Counted from the first letter of the stretch, positions 8,997 to 18,585 are shown. The stretch is DNA of 55,474 nt from Rhodanobacter denitrificans (GCA_017848855.1 JAFIHF010000047.1:1-55474), one strand, 5' to 3'. Numbers and translations are program-made. The notes: generated by a model from the letters alone, not told the origin.

Positions 8997-9971
8997 ATGC
9001 ATTCCGTACTCTGCTTCGGCGAAGCGTTGATCGATTTCCACGCCGAGGGCCGCGACCCGCACGGCTACCCGCGCGCCTTCGTGCCGTTCGCCGGCGGCGC
9101 ACCCGCCAACGTGGCGGTGGCGGTGGCGAAACTCGGCGGCCACGCGCGCTTCGCCGGCATGCTGGGCACCGACCTGTTCGGCGACCTGCTGCTGGACAGC
9201 TTGCAGCACGCCGGCGTGGACATCCGCGACGTGGCGCGCACCGGCGAGGCGAACACCGCGCTGGCCTTCGTGGCGCTGGACGCGCACGGCGAGCGCAGCT
9301 TCAGCTTCTACCGGCCGCCCTCGGCCGACCTGCTGTTCCGCCCGCAACACTTCCGCGCCGACGCGTTCGCCGACACCGCGGTGTTCCACGTCTGCTCCAA
9401 CAGCATGACCGAAGCCGATGCTGCCGAGACCACGCGCGAGGGCATGCGCCGCGCGCACGCCGCCGGCGCGCTGGTGAGCTTCGACCTCAACCTGCGCCCC
9501 GCGCTGTGGCCGCGCGACGCCGACGCGCGCGCGACGGTATGGCCCGCGCTGCAACTGGCCGACCTGGTGAAGCTCAGCGCCGAGGAATTCGCCTGGCTGG
9601 CGGTGGACGGCGAGGCCGCCGTGCTCGAACGCCTGTGGCAGGGCCGCGCGCGCCTGCTGGTGGTCACCGACGGCCCGAATCCGCTGCGCTGGTTCCACCC
9701 AGACGCCGAGGGCGAACTGCCCGCCTACCGCGTGCCCGCGGTGGACAGCACCGCCGCGGGCGACGCCTTCGTGGGCGGCTTGCTGCAGCAGCTGGCCGAG
9801 CAGGAGATCGGCGCCACCGGGCTCGACACGCTGGTCGCCACGCTGCCGCGCCTGCACGCCACGCTGCGCCACGCCGCTGCCGCCGGCGCGCTGGCGGTGA
9901 CGCGGCAGGGTTCGTTCGCCGCGCTGCCGACCACCGACGAAGTCCTCGCTTTCATGGAGGCTCATGCATGA
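8997..9971 (+). CDS. PfkB-family fructokinase
   Basis: 324-residue cytosolic sugar kinase of the ribokinase/PfkB fold. N-terminal CFGEALIDF and FAGGAPANVAVAVAKLGG form the substrate side; the C-terminal PfkB signature reads DSTAAGDAFVGG (usual form DTTGAGDAF), keeping the catalytic Asp. Family and context favour ATP-dependent phosphorylation of fructose to fructose-6-phosphate, i.e. the step after the mannose isomerase encoded next. Its TGA overlaps the following ATG (ATGA at 9968-9971), pointing to translational coupling. Confidence 0.88.
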   Translation: MHSVLCFGEALIDFHAEGRDPHGYPRAFVPFAGGAPANVAVAVAKLGGHARFAGMLGTDLFGDLLLDSLQHAGVDIRDVARTGEANTALAFVALDAHGERSFSFYRPPSADLLFRPQHFRADAFADTAVFHVCSNSMTEADAAETTREGMRRAHAAGALVSFDLNLRPALWPRDADARATVWPALQLADLVKLSAEEFAWLAVDGEAAVLERLWQGRARLLVVTDGPNPLRWFHPDAEGELPAYRVPAVDSTAAGDAFVGGLLQQLAEQEIGATGLDTLVATLPRLHATLRHAAAAGALAVTRQGSFAALPTTDEVLAFMEAHA

Positions 9972-11206
9972 GTTCCGTCCTGCCCGCCACGCCGCTCCCC
10001 GATTTCCGCTCGCCCGCCTTCCTGCATCGGCACATCGCCAACACCATGGCGTTCTACCATCCGCGCGCGATCGATCCGGCCGGCGGCTTCTTCCACTACT
10101 TCAAGGACGACGGCACGATCTACGAGCGCAGCCACCGCCACCTGGTGAGCAGCACGCGCTTCGTCTACAACTACGCGATGGCCGCGCTGGAATTCGCCGA
10201 CGACGCGAAGCTCGCCGCCGAGTATCGCGACGCCGTGCGGCACGGCCTGCGCTACCTGCGCGAGGTGCATCGCAACCCGACCACCGGCGGCTACGCATGG
10301 ACGCTCCGCGACGGCCAGCCGGAAGACCGCACCAACCACGCCTACGGCGTCGCCTTCGTGCTGCTGGCCTACGCCAGCGCGCGCAAGGCCGGCGTCGCCG
10401 AAGCCGCCGTGTGGATGGACGAGACCTGGGAACTGCTGGAACAGCGGTTCTGGGATGCCGAAGCCGGCCTGTACCGCGACGAGGCCGACGCCGATTGGCA
10501 CTTCAGCGGCTACCGCGGCCAGAACGCGAACATGCACATGTGCGAGGCGATGCTGGCCGCCTACCAGGCCAGCGACGAGGTGCGCTACCTCGACCGCGCG
10601 CTCGCGCTCGCCGACCACATGACCCGGCGGCAGGCCGCGCTCGCCGACGGCCTGGTGTGGGAGCACTACGACGCGCACTGGCGCATCGATTGGAACTACA
10701 ACCGCGACAACCCCAAGCACCTGTTCCGCCCCTGGGGCTTCCAGCCCGGCCACCAGACCGAATGGGCCAAGCTGCTCCTGATCCTCGAAGCGCTGCTGCT
10801 GGAACGCAACCGCGAGGAACGCTGGCTGCTGCCCACCGCGCGTCACCTGTTCGACACCGCGGTGAAGCATGCGTGGGACGAGGTGCACGGCGGCCTGTGC
10901 TACGGCTTCGCCCCCGACGGCAGCGTGTGCGACGACGACAAGTACTTCTGGGTACAGGCCGAATCGCTGGCCGCCGCCGCCCTGCTGCACGCGCGCACCG
11001 GCGACGCCGCCTACGCCGCGTGGTACGACAAGCTGTGGGCGTATGTGTGGCGGCACTTCGTCGACCACGAGTACGGCGCCTGGTACCGCATCCTCACCCG
11101 CGACAACCGCAAGTACAGCGACGAGAAGAGCCCCGCCGGCAAGGTCGACTACCACACCATGGGCGCCTGCCACGAACTGCTGCAGCTGTACGGCCCGGCC
11201 GCCTGA
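9968..11206 (+). CDS. AGE-family mannose isomerase (mannose to fructose)
   Basis: 412-residue member of the N-acylglucosamine 2-epimerase superfamily, an (alpha/alpha)6 barrel. Visible motifs: HLVSSTRFVYNYAMA, NHAYGVAFVLLAYA, NANMHMCEAMLAAY, FQPGHQTEWAKLLL and a final VDYHTMGACHELL, which contain the conserved His/Glu/Arg positions of the fold. With a fructokinase overlapping upstream and no GlcNAc genes nearby, mannose isomerase is favoured over GlcNAc 2-epimerase. The pair would feed mannose into glycolysis without mannokinase or ManA. Last gene of the operon; a hairpin terminator follows at 11229. Confidence 0.87.
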   Translation: MSSVLPATPLPDFRSPAFLHRHIANTMAFYHPRAIDPAGGFFHYFKDDGTIYERSHRHLVSSTRFVYNYAMAALEFADDAKLAAEYRDAVRHGLRYLREVHRNPTTGGYAWTLRDGQPEDRTNHAYGVAFVLLAYASARKAGVAEAAVWMDETWELLEQRFWDAEAGLYRDEADADWHFSGYRGQNANMHMCEAMLAAYQASDEVRYLDRALALADHMTRRQAALADGLVWEHYDAHWRIDWNYNRDNPKHLFRPWGFQPGHQTEWAKLLLILEALLLERNREERWLLPTARHLFDTAVKHAWDEVHGGLCYGFAPDGSVCDDDKYFWVQAESLAAAALLHARTGDAAYAAWYDKLWAYVWRHFVDHEYGAWYRILTRDNRKYSDEKSPAGKVDYHTMGACHELLQLYGPAA

Positions 11207-11228
11207 GTCGTCGTTCCGAACTCTCCGC

Positions 11229-11252
11229 GCGCCGCACCTTGCGGCGCTTTTC
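11229..11252 (+). terminator. Rho-independent terminator of the lacI-isomerase operon
   Basis: GCGCCGC stem (11229-11235), loop ACCTT, GCGGCGC (11241-11247), followed by TTTTC. It ends the plus-strand operon 23 bases after the isomerase stop and faces a second terminator serving the convergent TonB receptor gene. Confidence 0.85.
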
Positions 11253-11273
11253 TTGCGCCCCGCCGGCGCAACA

Positions 11274-11301
11274 AGAAAAAAGCCCCGGCCGAAGCCGGGG
11301 C
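11274..11301 (-). terminator. Rho-independent terminator of the TonB receptor gene
   Basis: Read on the minus strand: GCCCCGGC (11301-11294), loop TTCG, GCCGGGGC (11289-11282), then a run of Ts (11281-11275). It begins 28 bases after the receptor stop at 11329. Confidence 0.88.
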
Positions 11302-11328
11302 GGGGGAACAAGCCCGACCTGAGAGGGA

Positions 11329-14271
11329 TCAGTCGAGCTTGTAATCGAACTTCAGGAAGACCTCGCGGCCGGTGTAGTCGGCGCCCTGGTAGCGCGGGAT
11401 GAACTCGAAGCCGCCGGCGTAGTACGGGATCGAACCCACCTTGTCGAAGATGTTCGACACCGTGAGGTGCATCCGCGTCTTGTCGTTGATCTGATAGCCG
11501 ACGTCGAGGTTCCAGGTGATCCACGGCGCCAGGTGGCCCTTGTAGATCGTGCAGTCGGCATCGCCCACCGCCGGCTGGATGCCGTTCGGAAGCACCTCGC
11601 AGCCGCCGTAGTTCGGCGAACGCAGAATGCCGTTGCGCACGCCCGACAGCGTCGCGTTCCAGTCGTCCTTCGACCACGCCGCCGTCCAGGTGACCCGGCT
11701 GGCCACCTGGTTGTAGCGGGTGTTCAGCAGCGGATCGGTGGCCAGCACGCGTTCCTTGTAGGCCAGGTTGTCGGTGTAGTTGATGCTGGCGCGGAAGTCG
11801 CCGTAGCTCTCGGTGCGCACCTTGTAGTCGAGCGACGCGTCCACACCGCTCACGTACAGCGAAGCCTCGTTGATGGGGCCGGTCTGCGCGCCGAGGATGT
11901 TGCCGTTCGCGTCGCGCGTCACGTCCTTGGTCACCAGCGAGCAATACGGCGAACCGAGGGCGTGCGCGACGTACGGCGCGCCGGACACCTGCTTGCCGGT
12001 GAGGCAGCCCGCCTCGTCGGTCAGCAGGGTGCCGAGGTCGATGATGCGGATGGCGTTGTCCACGCCCATGTGCCAGTAGTCGGCGGACAGCGACAAGCCC
12101 TGCACGCCGGGCACCTGCCAGACGAAGCCGTAGGTCCAGGAATGCCCCGTCTGCGGCAGCAGGTTGCGGCTGCCGCCCGTGCTCAGGGTGAAGTTGGTGG
12201 CGTGCTGGTACTGCTGGCAGACACGGTCGCCGCTCTGGATGCACTGCAGCGGATCGGCGTAGAGGCCGATCGGCTGCACCGACTCGGTCTCGTAGATCAT
12301 CTGCATGTCCGGCGCCTTGAAGTTGGTGCCGTAGGTGCCGCGGATCAGCAGGCCGTCGTACGGGCGCCACTCGATGCCGGTGCCCCAGGTCTTGGCGAGG
12401 TTCGCGATGCTGGCGTCGTCGTACTTGTCGATGCGGCCGGAGATCGTCCAGGTCACCGTCGAGAGCACCGGCACGCGGAACTCGGTGCCCAGCGAGAAGC
12501 GCGTGCGCGTGCCGCCGCCGGTGTTGTATTCGCCGAACGGGTTCATGAAATCGACGGTGGCGCCGCGCGGGTCGGGCGACAGCAGGTAGCCGTTGTGGGC
12601 CGCCTCCAGCACCGCCGCCCAACCCACCGGCTGGCCGGTCCACGGCACGTTGAACAGGTCGCCGTTGACGTGCAGCTGGGCCTGGTCCAGCCACGACACC
12701 GCGGTGTTCTCGCCGTTCACCGCGAACTGGCTGTACTGCCGCGGCGTGATCGGGTTCCAGAACGTGTTCCAGTTCATCGCGTAGACCGGATAGCTGGTAC
12801 CGCCGACGGTGGTGGTGCCCTGCTGCTGGCCGAGGAAGAAGTTGGTCATCGCCCGCTCGTCGAGGCCGGTGTAGTCCTCGCGCACGGTGTACTTCTGGGT
12901 GTTCAGCGACAGATCCCAGTTGAAGCGGCTGTCGAACAGCGTGCCGCGCAAGCCGCCGGTGATGTTCCAGTTCCGCTCGCGGTCGTGGGTATTGCCGCTG
13001 CTGCCCATCTCCGTGCTGGTCAGCTGGCGCACGTAGTTGGTGACGAGCTGGCCCGAGGTCTGGTCGTAGAAGGCGGGCACCACCGCCGGGTAGAACTCGG
13101 GCAGCTGGGTGTTGGAGATGCCCACCGTGTCCCACAGGCCCGCCGAACCGTAGAGCTGCAGGCCGTTGCCGAAGTCGTACTCGCCGGCGACGTAGCCGTT
13201 GTTGCTGCGGCTGCCCGGCGACAGCACCCAGTTGCGGAACAGGTTCGGCTGCGAGCAGTAGTAGCCGTTGCTGGTGACCGGGCCGGTGACCTGGTGCCCG
13301 CTGGTGCCGATCGACTGCGACTGGCTCAGCCGGAAGTTCGGGAACTGCGCGCAGGAACCCGCCGGCGGCGTGATGTACTGGCCATTGGCGCCGTTCATGC
13401 CGATCGCGATGGCACCGTTCTGGTCGTACTGGTAGCCGAACGTGCGGTTGTTCGTGTTCCACGCACCATAGCCCGCGTCGGCCGGCGACTCGGTGTACGG
13501 ACGGTCGTGGCCCCACAACGCCGAGCGGTTGGACTTCTCCACGTTGTAGACGATGTGCCAGTTGTCGCCGGAACGGCCGCCGAAGAAGTTGATGTCGCCG
13601 TAGGCGCGACCGCCGCGCGTGGCGCCGCCGCCGGTCACCTGCAGCTCGTCGCCCTCGTAGTGCTTCTTCAGGATCACGTTGACCACGCCGGCCACCGCGT
13701 CCGAGCCGTAGATCGACGATGCGCCGGTGGCCAGCACCTCGACGTGGTCGATCATGCCGAGGGGGATGTTGTTGTAGTTCTGGAAGTTGTTGGCCAGGTT
13801 GCTCCAGGAGACGCTGCTGTACTGCGGATAGTCGACGACGCGCACGCCGTTGATCAGCAGCAGGCTGAAGCCGGAGCCGAGATTGCGCAGGTTGAGCTGT
13901 GCCGCGTTCACCGAGGTGACGCCCCAGGACGACGCCGTTTGCGGCGACGCGCCGACCTGCGGCAGGGATTTCATGAACTCCGCGAAGTTGGTGAAACCCT
14001 CGGCCTTGATCTGCGCGCCGGTGATGGTGACCACGGGCGCCGGGCCCTCGATTTCCACGCGCGGGATCATCGAGCCGGTGACCACGACCGCCTTCATGTT
14101 CACGGCCTTTTGCTGGTTCGGTGCCGGCTGCTGGTTCGCCGGCGCCTGCGGCGCGGTGGACTGGGCGGTGCCGGACGCCGCCGATTGCGCCTGCACGGCG
14201 AGCGGCGACAGCAGGGCGATGGAAAGTGCGCTTACGAGCGCGTTGCGACGCAATGCGATGGCATGACGCAT
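11329..14271 (-). CDS. TonB-dependent outer-membrane receptor, probable mannoside/glycan importer
   Basis: 980 residues. A long Sec signal (ALRRNALVSALSIALLSPLA to AVQAQ), a Pro/Gln/Ala-rich linker, a TonB-box-like segment (MKAVVVTGSM), a plug domain (about 65-190; EGPAPVVTITGAQI, LLLINGVRVVDYPQ) and a 22-strand barrel ending in FLKFDYKLD. This is the large TonB-receptor type common in Xanthomonadales carbohydrate loci. Start at 14271 has GAGGGAGGGG about 6 bases upstream. Convergent with the isomerase operon; predicted operator C lies 226 bases upstream, linking it to the same regulator. Substrate is inferred from context: mannose-rich oligosaccharides or N-glycans. Confidence 0.9.
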   Translation of the reverse strand: MRHAIALRRNALVSALSIALLSPLAVQAQSAASGTAQSTAPQAPANQQPAPNQQKAVNMKAVVVTGSMIPRVEIEGPAPVVTITGAQIKAEGFTNFAEFMKSLPQVGASPQTASSWGVTSVNAAQLNLRNLGSGFSLLLINGVRVVDYPQYSSVSWSNLANNFQNYNNIPLGMIDHVEVLATGASSIYGSDAVAGVVNVILKKHYEGDELQVTGGGATRGGRAYGDINFFGGRSGDNWHIVYNVEKSNRSALWGHDRPYTESPADAGYGAWNTNNRTFGYQYDQNGAIAIGMNGANGQYITPPAGSCAQFPNFRLSQSQSIGTSGHQVTGPVTSNGYYCSQPNLFRNWVLSPGSRSNNGYVAGEYDFGNGLQLYGSAGLWDTVGISNTQLPEFYPAVVPAFYDQTSGQLVTNYVRQLTSTEMGSSGNTHDRERNWNITGGLRGTLFDSRFNWDLSLNTQKYTVREDYTGLDERAMTNFFLGQQQGTTTVGGTSYPVYAMNWNTFWNPITPRQYSQFAVNGENTAVSWLDQAQLHVNGDLFNVPWTGQPVGWAAVLEAAHNGYLLSPDPRGATVDFMNPFGEYNTGGGTRTRFSLGTEFRVPVLSTVTWTISGRIDKYDDASIANLAKTWGTGIEWRPYDGLLIRGTYGTNFKAPDMQMIYETESVQPIGLYADPLQCIQSGDRVCQQYQHATNFTLSTGGSRNLLPQTGHSWTYGFVWQVPGVQGLSLSADYWHMGVDNAIRIIDLGTLLTDEAGCLTGKQVSGAPYVAHALGSPYCSLVTKDVTRDANGNILGAQTGPINEASLYVSGVDASLDYKVRTESYGDFRASINYTDNLAYKERVLATDPLLNTRYNQVASRVTWTAAWSKDDWNATLSGVRNGILRSPNYGGCEVLPNGIQPAVGDADCTIYKGHLAPWITWNLDVGYQINDKTRMHLTVSNIFDKVGSIPYYAGGFEFIPRYQGADYTGREVFLKFDYKLD

Positions 14272-14659
14272 GAAAACCCCTCCCTCAAGCATGTGTGTTG
14301 TTGTGAGCGTTGCGGCACGAACCGGCGAGAACACCCCCTGCGCCAGTCCTGCTCCGTTGGATCGGGCCGGTTGTCCCCGGCCCGGATTGAATCGTGTCAA
14401 TCCCTGGCGAAATCCCTGCGCGCCACCGCCCCACATGCCAGCGGGTCGCGGCGCGTTTCCCGGCCTTTCCGCCCCGGGCCGGGAGCCTGCATCCCGATTT
14501 AGATCGATCTATTTACAAGCTATCACTCGGCCCGGCGCAATGCACGCGGCACTGCAATGAATCGTCAACACCCATTCATGGAAAGCGCGGCGGCCGCGAC
14601 TGCCGGCGGGCCGGACGCCCGCCCCGGCCGCGCCCGGATCGTTGCAGCCTCGCCGCTCG
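14272..14659. other. Intergenic promoter region of the TonB receptor
   Basis: 388 bases without a credible gene between the GH92 stop (14660, minus) and the receptor start (14271, minus). It contains the A/T-rich operator-like palindrome at 14497-14512, probably the receptor promoter, and GC-rich sequence otherwise. Short open frames across it show no domain sense. Confidence 0.6.
14497..14512. promoter_or_regulatory. Predicted LacI-family operator C (TonB receptor promoter)
   Basis: ATTTAGATCGATCTAT, containing the perfect core AGATCGATCT, centred on CG at 14505/14506. It matches the ATTTNGATCGWTCYAW consensus of operators A, B and D and is one of the few A/T-rich spots in the region, upstream of the TonB receptor at 14271. 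Confidence 0.65.
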
Positions 14660-17110
14660 TCAGGCCTTCTCCGCGGCAGTGGCCATGCGACCGAACGAAG
14701 GCGGACGATCCTCCGGCGCGGCGCCGAACTGCTTGTTCGGTTCGGCGCCCATCTCGAACACCAGCGTGCCGCCGGCGGCGAGTTCCTGGTGGCCGATCCA
14801 GCTCTTCGTCCACGGCTGGCCGTTCCAGCTGACGGACTGGATATAGGGCGTGTCCTTGCCGTTGCCGCGCGCCTCGACGACGAGTTTCCTGCCGCCGCCC
14901 ACGTCCACTTCGGCACGGTCCACCAGCGGGCTGCCGAACACCCATTCGGTGCTCACCGGATCGACCGGGTACAGACCCATCGCGCTCAGGATGTACCACG
15001 CGCTCATCTGGCCGCAGTCCTCGTTGCCGGCGAGGCCGTCCGGCTTGGCCGGGTACATGGTGTCCAGCAGCATGCGCACGCGCGCTTGAGTCTTCCAGTG
15101 TGCGCCGGTGTAGGCGTAGAGGTAGGCCACGTGGTGGCCGGGCTCGTTGCCGTGCGCGTACTGGCCGACCATGCCGGCGATGTCCGGCGGCGCGTTGGCG
15201 GGCAGCTTCGAGCTGGTGGCGAACAGTTCGTCCAGCTTGCGCTCGAACGCGGCCACGCCGCCGAACATCGGCATGTAGCCGTACAGGTCGTGCTGGTTGA
15301 GGAAGCTGGCCTGCCAGGGATTGGACTCGGTGTAGTCGCGCCACTTGTCCCAGTGCCCCATCTCGATGGGATCGAAGTCCTTGTCCAGCCATTGGCCGTC
15401 GGCGGCGCGCGGGCACATGAAGCCGAGCTTGCGGTTGAACACGTGACGATAGTTGCGCGAGCGTTCGCGCAAGTGCTTCGCGTCGTCCTGCGCGCCGAGG
15501 CGCTCGGCCATGTGCGCCAGCGCCCAGTCGTCGTAGGCGTATTCCAGCGTCTTGCTCACCGACTCCCAGTCCTTGTCGGCGGGCACGTAACCGAGCTTGC
15601 GGTAGTACGGCAGGCCGCGGTAGTCGTCGTCGAAGGCGCGCTTGCGGTAGATCGGCCAGGCCTTGGCGTAGTCGACGCCGGCGTAGCCCTTGGCCTGCGC
15701 CTCGGCGATCACCACGGCGGAGTGGTAGCCGATCATGGTGCCGGTCTCCACGCCCTGCAGCGGCCACACCGCGGGGCCGGCGGGACTCTCCCCGGCCATG
15801 CGCACGAGGCCGTTGACGAGCTCGGGCACGCGCCCGCTCTGGAACAAGGTGTAGAGCGGATGCAGCGCACGGTAGGTGTCCCACAGCGAGTAGGTGCTGT
15901 AGTTGTGCTGGCCCGGCGGCAGCTGGTGCACCTTGAGGTCCATGCCGCGGTAGCGGCCGTCGGTGTCGTCGAACAGGGTGGGCGCGAGCATGGTGTGGTA
16001 CAGCCCGCTGTAGAAGGTTTTCAGCACGTCGTCGGAACGGCTGTCGATGCGGATGCGCGACAGCTCCTGTTCCCATTGCGCGGCGGCGTCGCGCCGCACG
16101 CGCTCGAAATCCCAGTCGGGCAGTTCGGCCTCGAGGTTGCGCAGCGCGCCGTCGATATCGACCGCCGAGATGCCCACCTTGACCAGCAGCGGCGCCTTCG
16201 CCGCATCGTCCAGATGCAGCACGGCCTTGAGGCGGCTGCCCTTGGCCTCGCCCGCGCCCGCCGCCAGCGGCTTGTCGTCCGAATACAGCGCCGCGCTGTC
16301 GAACGGCCGCGACAGCTTCATCGCGAAGTAGATGTAGCGCCCGTCGCCCCACTGGTGCACGCGCCGGCCGCCGACCAGGGTGTCCTTGCCGACCACGCGC
16401 AGCTCGGCGTCGCTGACATTGCACGGCGTGGCCGGGTTGTCCTGGTAGCCGTGCGCGAGATCGACCAGCAGATGGCTTGGGCCGCGCTTGGCGAAGGTGT
16501 AGCGGTGCAGGCCGGTGCGCGCAGTGGCGGTGAGTTCCGCGAGGATGTCGTGGTCGGTGAGCCGCACGCGGTAATAGCCGGGCACCGCCTGCTCGGACGC
16601 CCGGTCGTAACGCGAGCGGTAGCCCTTGCCCGGATGCGCTACCACGTCCGCCCCGAGATGCGCGCTGTTCGCCACGCCATCGAACTTCGAGTAATACAGC
16701 TCGTCGGGCAGGCCGCGCGCGCCCGGATCGAGCAGCACCTCGCCCTGCGCCGGCATCACCAGCACGTCCAGCATGTCGGCGCCGCCGGTGCCGGAGAGGT
16801 GCGTGTGCGAGAAGCCCATGATCGAGCCGTCGGCCTGGTGGTAGCCCGAGCAGGCGTCCCAGCCGTAGTTGTTGGTGTCGGGCGACAACTGCACCATGCC
16901 CCACGGCACCGTGGGGCCGGGGAAGGTGTGGCCATGGCCGCCGGTGCCGATGAACAGGTCGACGTGGCGCGACACGCCGTTCTTCGCCAGGTCGGTCAGT
17001 GCCGCCGCGCTGCCTTGCCCGCGCGGTGCAGCCAGCGCGCCGCGCGGATCGATGCGGCCAAGCAGGGTCAGGGCGGCTGCGCCTTGCAGGAATCGTCTGC
17101 GGGTCAGCAT
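14660..17110 (-). CDS. GH92 alpha-mannosidase, Tat-exported (NixK-like)
   Basis: 816 residues. The N-terminus MLTRRRFLQGAAALTLLG is a twin-arginine signal (RRRFLQG). Mature protein begins near VDLFIGTGGHGHTFPGPTVP; catalytic signatures HGNEPGHH (acid E656) and GNEDCGQMSAW (base near D698) are intact. Family GH92 enzymes release alpha-linked mannose; in X. campestris the GH92 enzyme NixK removes the alpha-1,3-mannose before other steps on plant N-glycans. Start at 17110 has GAAGGAG 8 bases upstream. The frame is open far upstream through the GH125 gene in a different reading of that DNA, but no fusion is meant. Last gene of GH2-GH3-GH125-GH92 operon, 35 bases after GH125. Confidence 0.93.
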   Translation of the reverse strand: MLTRRRFLQGAAALTLLGRIDPRGALAAPRGQGSAAALTDLAKNGVSRHVDLFIGTGGHGHTFPGPTVPWGMVQLSPDTNNYGWDACSGYHQADGSIMGFSHTHLSGTGGADMLDVLVMPAQGEVLLDPGARGLPDELYYSKFDGVANSAHLGADVVAHPGKGYRSRYDRASEQAVPGYYRVRLTDHDILAELTATARTGLHRYTFAKRGPSHLLVDLAHGYQDNPATPCNVSDAELRVVGKDTLVGGRRVHQWGDGRYIYFAMKLSRPFDSAALYSDDKPLAAGAGEAKGSRLKAVLHLDDAAKAPLLVKVGISAVDIDGALRNLEAELPDWDFERVRRDAAAQWEQELSRIRIDSRSDDVLKTFYSGLYHTMLAPTLFDDTDGRYRGMDLKVHQLPPGQHNYSTYSLWDTYRALHPLYTLFQSGRVPELVNGLVRMAGESPAGPAVWPLQGVETGTMIGYHSAVVIAEAQAKGYAGVDYAKAWPIYRKRAFDDDYRGLPYYRKLGYVPADKDWESVSKTLEYAYDDWALAHMAERLGAQDDAKHLRERSRNYRHVFNRKLGFMCPRAADGQWLDKDFDPIEMGHWDKWRDYTESNPWQASFLNQHDLYGYMPMFGGVAAFERKLDELFATSSKLPANAPPDIAGMVGQYAHGNEPGHHVAYLYAYTGAHWKTQARVRMLLDTMYPAKPDGLAGNEDCGQMSAWYILSAMGLYPVDPVSTEWVFGSPLVDRAEVDVGGGRKLVVEARGNGKDTPYIQSVSWNGQPWTKSWIGHQELAAGGTLVFEMGAEPNKQFGAAPEDRPPSFGRMATAAEKA

Positions 17111-17145
17111 GGTCGGGCTCCTTCGGGGAATGGGGGATGCGGCGC

Positions 17146-18585
17146 CTAGCGCAGCAGTTCGGGGCGATGCTCGGCCAGCTCGACGATCAGCTCGCCGAAC
17201 AGGCTGTTGGCCCAGGCGAACCAGGGCCGCGTGAATTTCGCCGGATCGTCCTGGTCGAAGGCCTCGTGCATGAAGCCGGTGCCGGCATGCGTGGTCTTCA
17301 GCCAGTGCAGGCACTGGCGGATCTCGCCGGCATCCATGCTGGTGAGCGCGCGCAACATGATCGACATCGGCCAGATCATGCGCAGGCCCTCGTGCGGGCC
17401 GCCGATGCCGTCGGCCGCCTTGCCGCGTAAGAAATACGGATTGCGCGCGCCCCACGCCCGTGCGCGCGTACGCTGGTAACGCGCATCGCCGCGCGCGCAG
17501 CAGCCCAGGTACGGCAAGGCCAGCAGGCTGGGCACGTTCGCGTCGTCCATGAACAGCTGGTTGCCGTAGCCGTCGATCTCGTAGGCCCAGAACCCGGCGC
17601 CGTCCTCGCGCATCACCGCGTATTTTTCCAGCGCCGCCTGCACCTCGTTCGCCAGCGCCTCGCAGTCGGCGGCGAACGCGGCATCGCCGTGCAGCGCGCG
17701 CGCCATCTCCGCAAGCTGGCGCAGCGAGACCACGGCAAATGCGTTGCCCGGCACGAACAGCGGATAGATGCAGGCGTCGTCGGACGGCCGGAACATCGAA
17801 TGGATCAGCCCCACCGGCAAGGCCGGATTGCCGTAGCCTCCCAGCGGCTGCGTCTCGGTGGGCGTGGCCGCGACGCGCTGGAAGTGGTACGGCCCCGGCC
17901 CGTGCCTGCGCTGCTGCGCGCGGAACGTGGCCAGCACCGCGTGCATCGCCGCGCGCCAGTCGTCGTCGAACGGCGCGCGGTCGCCGCTGGCCTTCCAGTA
18001 GCCGTGCGCGAGGCGGATCGGCCAGCACAGCGAATCGATCTCCCACTTGCGCTCGGCCACGCCGGGCTTCATGTCGGTGAGGTCGTGCTGCGCCCACGAC
18101 AGCGGCGTCTTGCCCTGCGGATCGGGCAGGAAGGCGTTCGCGTAGGGATCGATGGCGATGCACAGCGCGTGGCGATGGATCAGGCCGCGGTACAGCCGGC
18201 GCAGCGACGCGTCCTTCGCGGCCAGCGGCAGGTAGGGCCACACCTGCGCGGAGGAATCGCGCAGCCACATCGCATCGATGTCGCCGGTGATGACGAAGGT
18301 GTCCGGCTTGCCGCGCAGCGTGCCCAACTGCACGGTGGTGTCCAGCGTGTTCGGGTAGCAGTTGCCGAACATCCACGCCAGCTCGGGATCGCCGATCTTC
18401 GCCTGCACGCGGGCGATCTCCGCCTCCACAGCGGCGCTGCTGAACTTGCGCTGCGCCAGCGGCGGGCGCCGGCTGGCGTAGCGCGCGGCGTGTGCCGCCA
18501 GCGCCAGTCCCGGCATGGCCAGCGCGGCGGCGCTGCCGCCCAGCAGCTTGAGCAGGTCGCGACGGGTGAGTGAATCCAAACTCAT
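17146..18585 (-). CDS. GH125 exo-alpha-1,6-mannosidase (NixJ-like)
   Basis: 479 residues. The start MSLDSLTRRDLLKLLGGSAA carries a twin-arginine signal. Family GH125 signatures are clear: FGNCYPNTLDTTVQ, GDIDAMWLRDSSAQVWPY (about 107-124), IDSLCWPIRLAHGYW, MDDANVPSLLALPYLG and GGPHEGLRMIWPMS. GH125 enzymes cleave terminal alpha-1,6-mannose; X. campestris NixJ does so late in plant N-glycan trimming. The ATG overlaps the GH3 stop by 4 bases (ATGA 18582-18585) so it is translationally coupled to it. Tat export of this and the following GH92 suggests they fold, perhaps with metal, before crossing the membrane. Confidence 0.93.
   Translation of the reverse strand: MSLDSLTRRDLLKLLGGSAAALAMPGLALAAHAARYASRRPPLAQRKFSSAAVEAEIARVQAKIGDPELAWMFGNCYPNTLDTTVQLGTLRGKPDTFVITGDIDAMWLRDSSAQVWPYLPLAAKDASLRRLYRGLIHRHALCIAIDPYANAFLPDPQGKTPLSWAQHDLTDMKPGVAERKWEIDSLCWPIRLAHGYWKASGDRAPFDDDWRAAMHAVLATFRAQQRRHGPGPYHFQRVAATPTETQPLGGYGNPALPVGLIHSMFRPSDDACIYPLFVPGNAFAVVSLRQLAEMARALHGDAAFAADCEALANEVQAALEKYAVMREDGAGFWAYEIDGYGNQLFMDDANVPSLLALPYLGCCARGDARYQRTRARAWGARNPYFLRGKAADGIGGPHEGLRMIWPMSIMLRALTSMDAGEIRQCLHWLKTTHAGTGFMHEAFDQDDPAKFTRPWFAWANSLFGELIVELAEHRPELLR

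Noticed and set aside
11467-14502. A 1011-codon plus-strand open frame opposite the TonB receptor
   Set aside because: Low-complexity Val/Ala/Arg/His translation with no domain; the minus-strand receptor explains the DNA.
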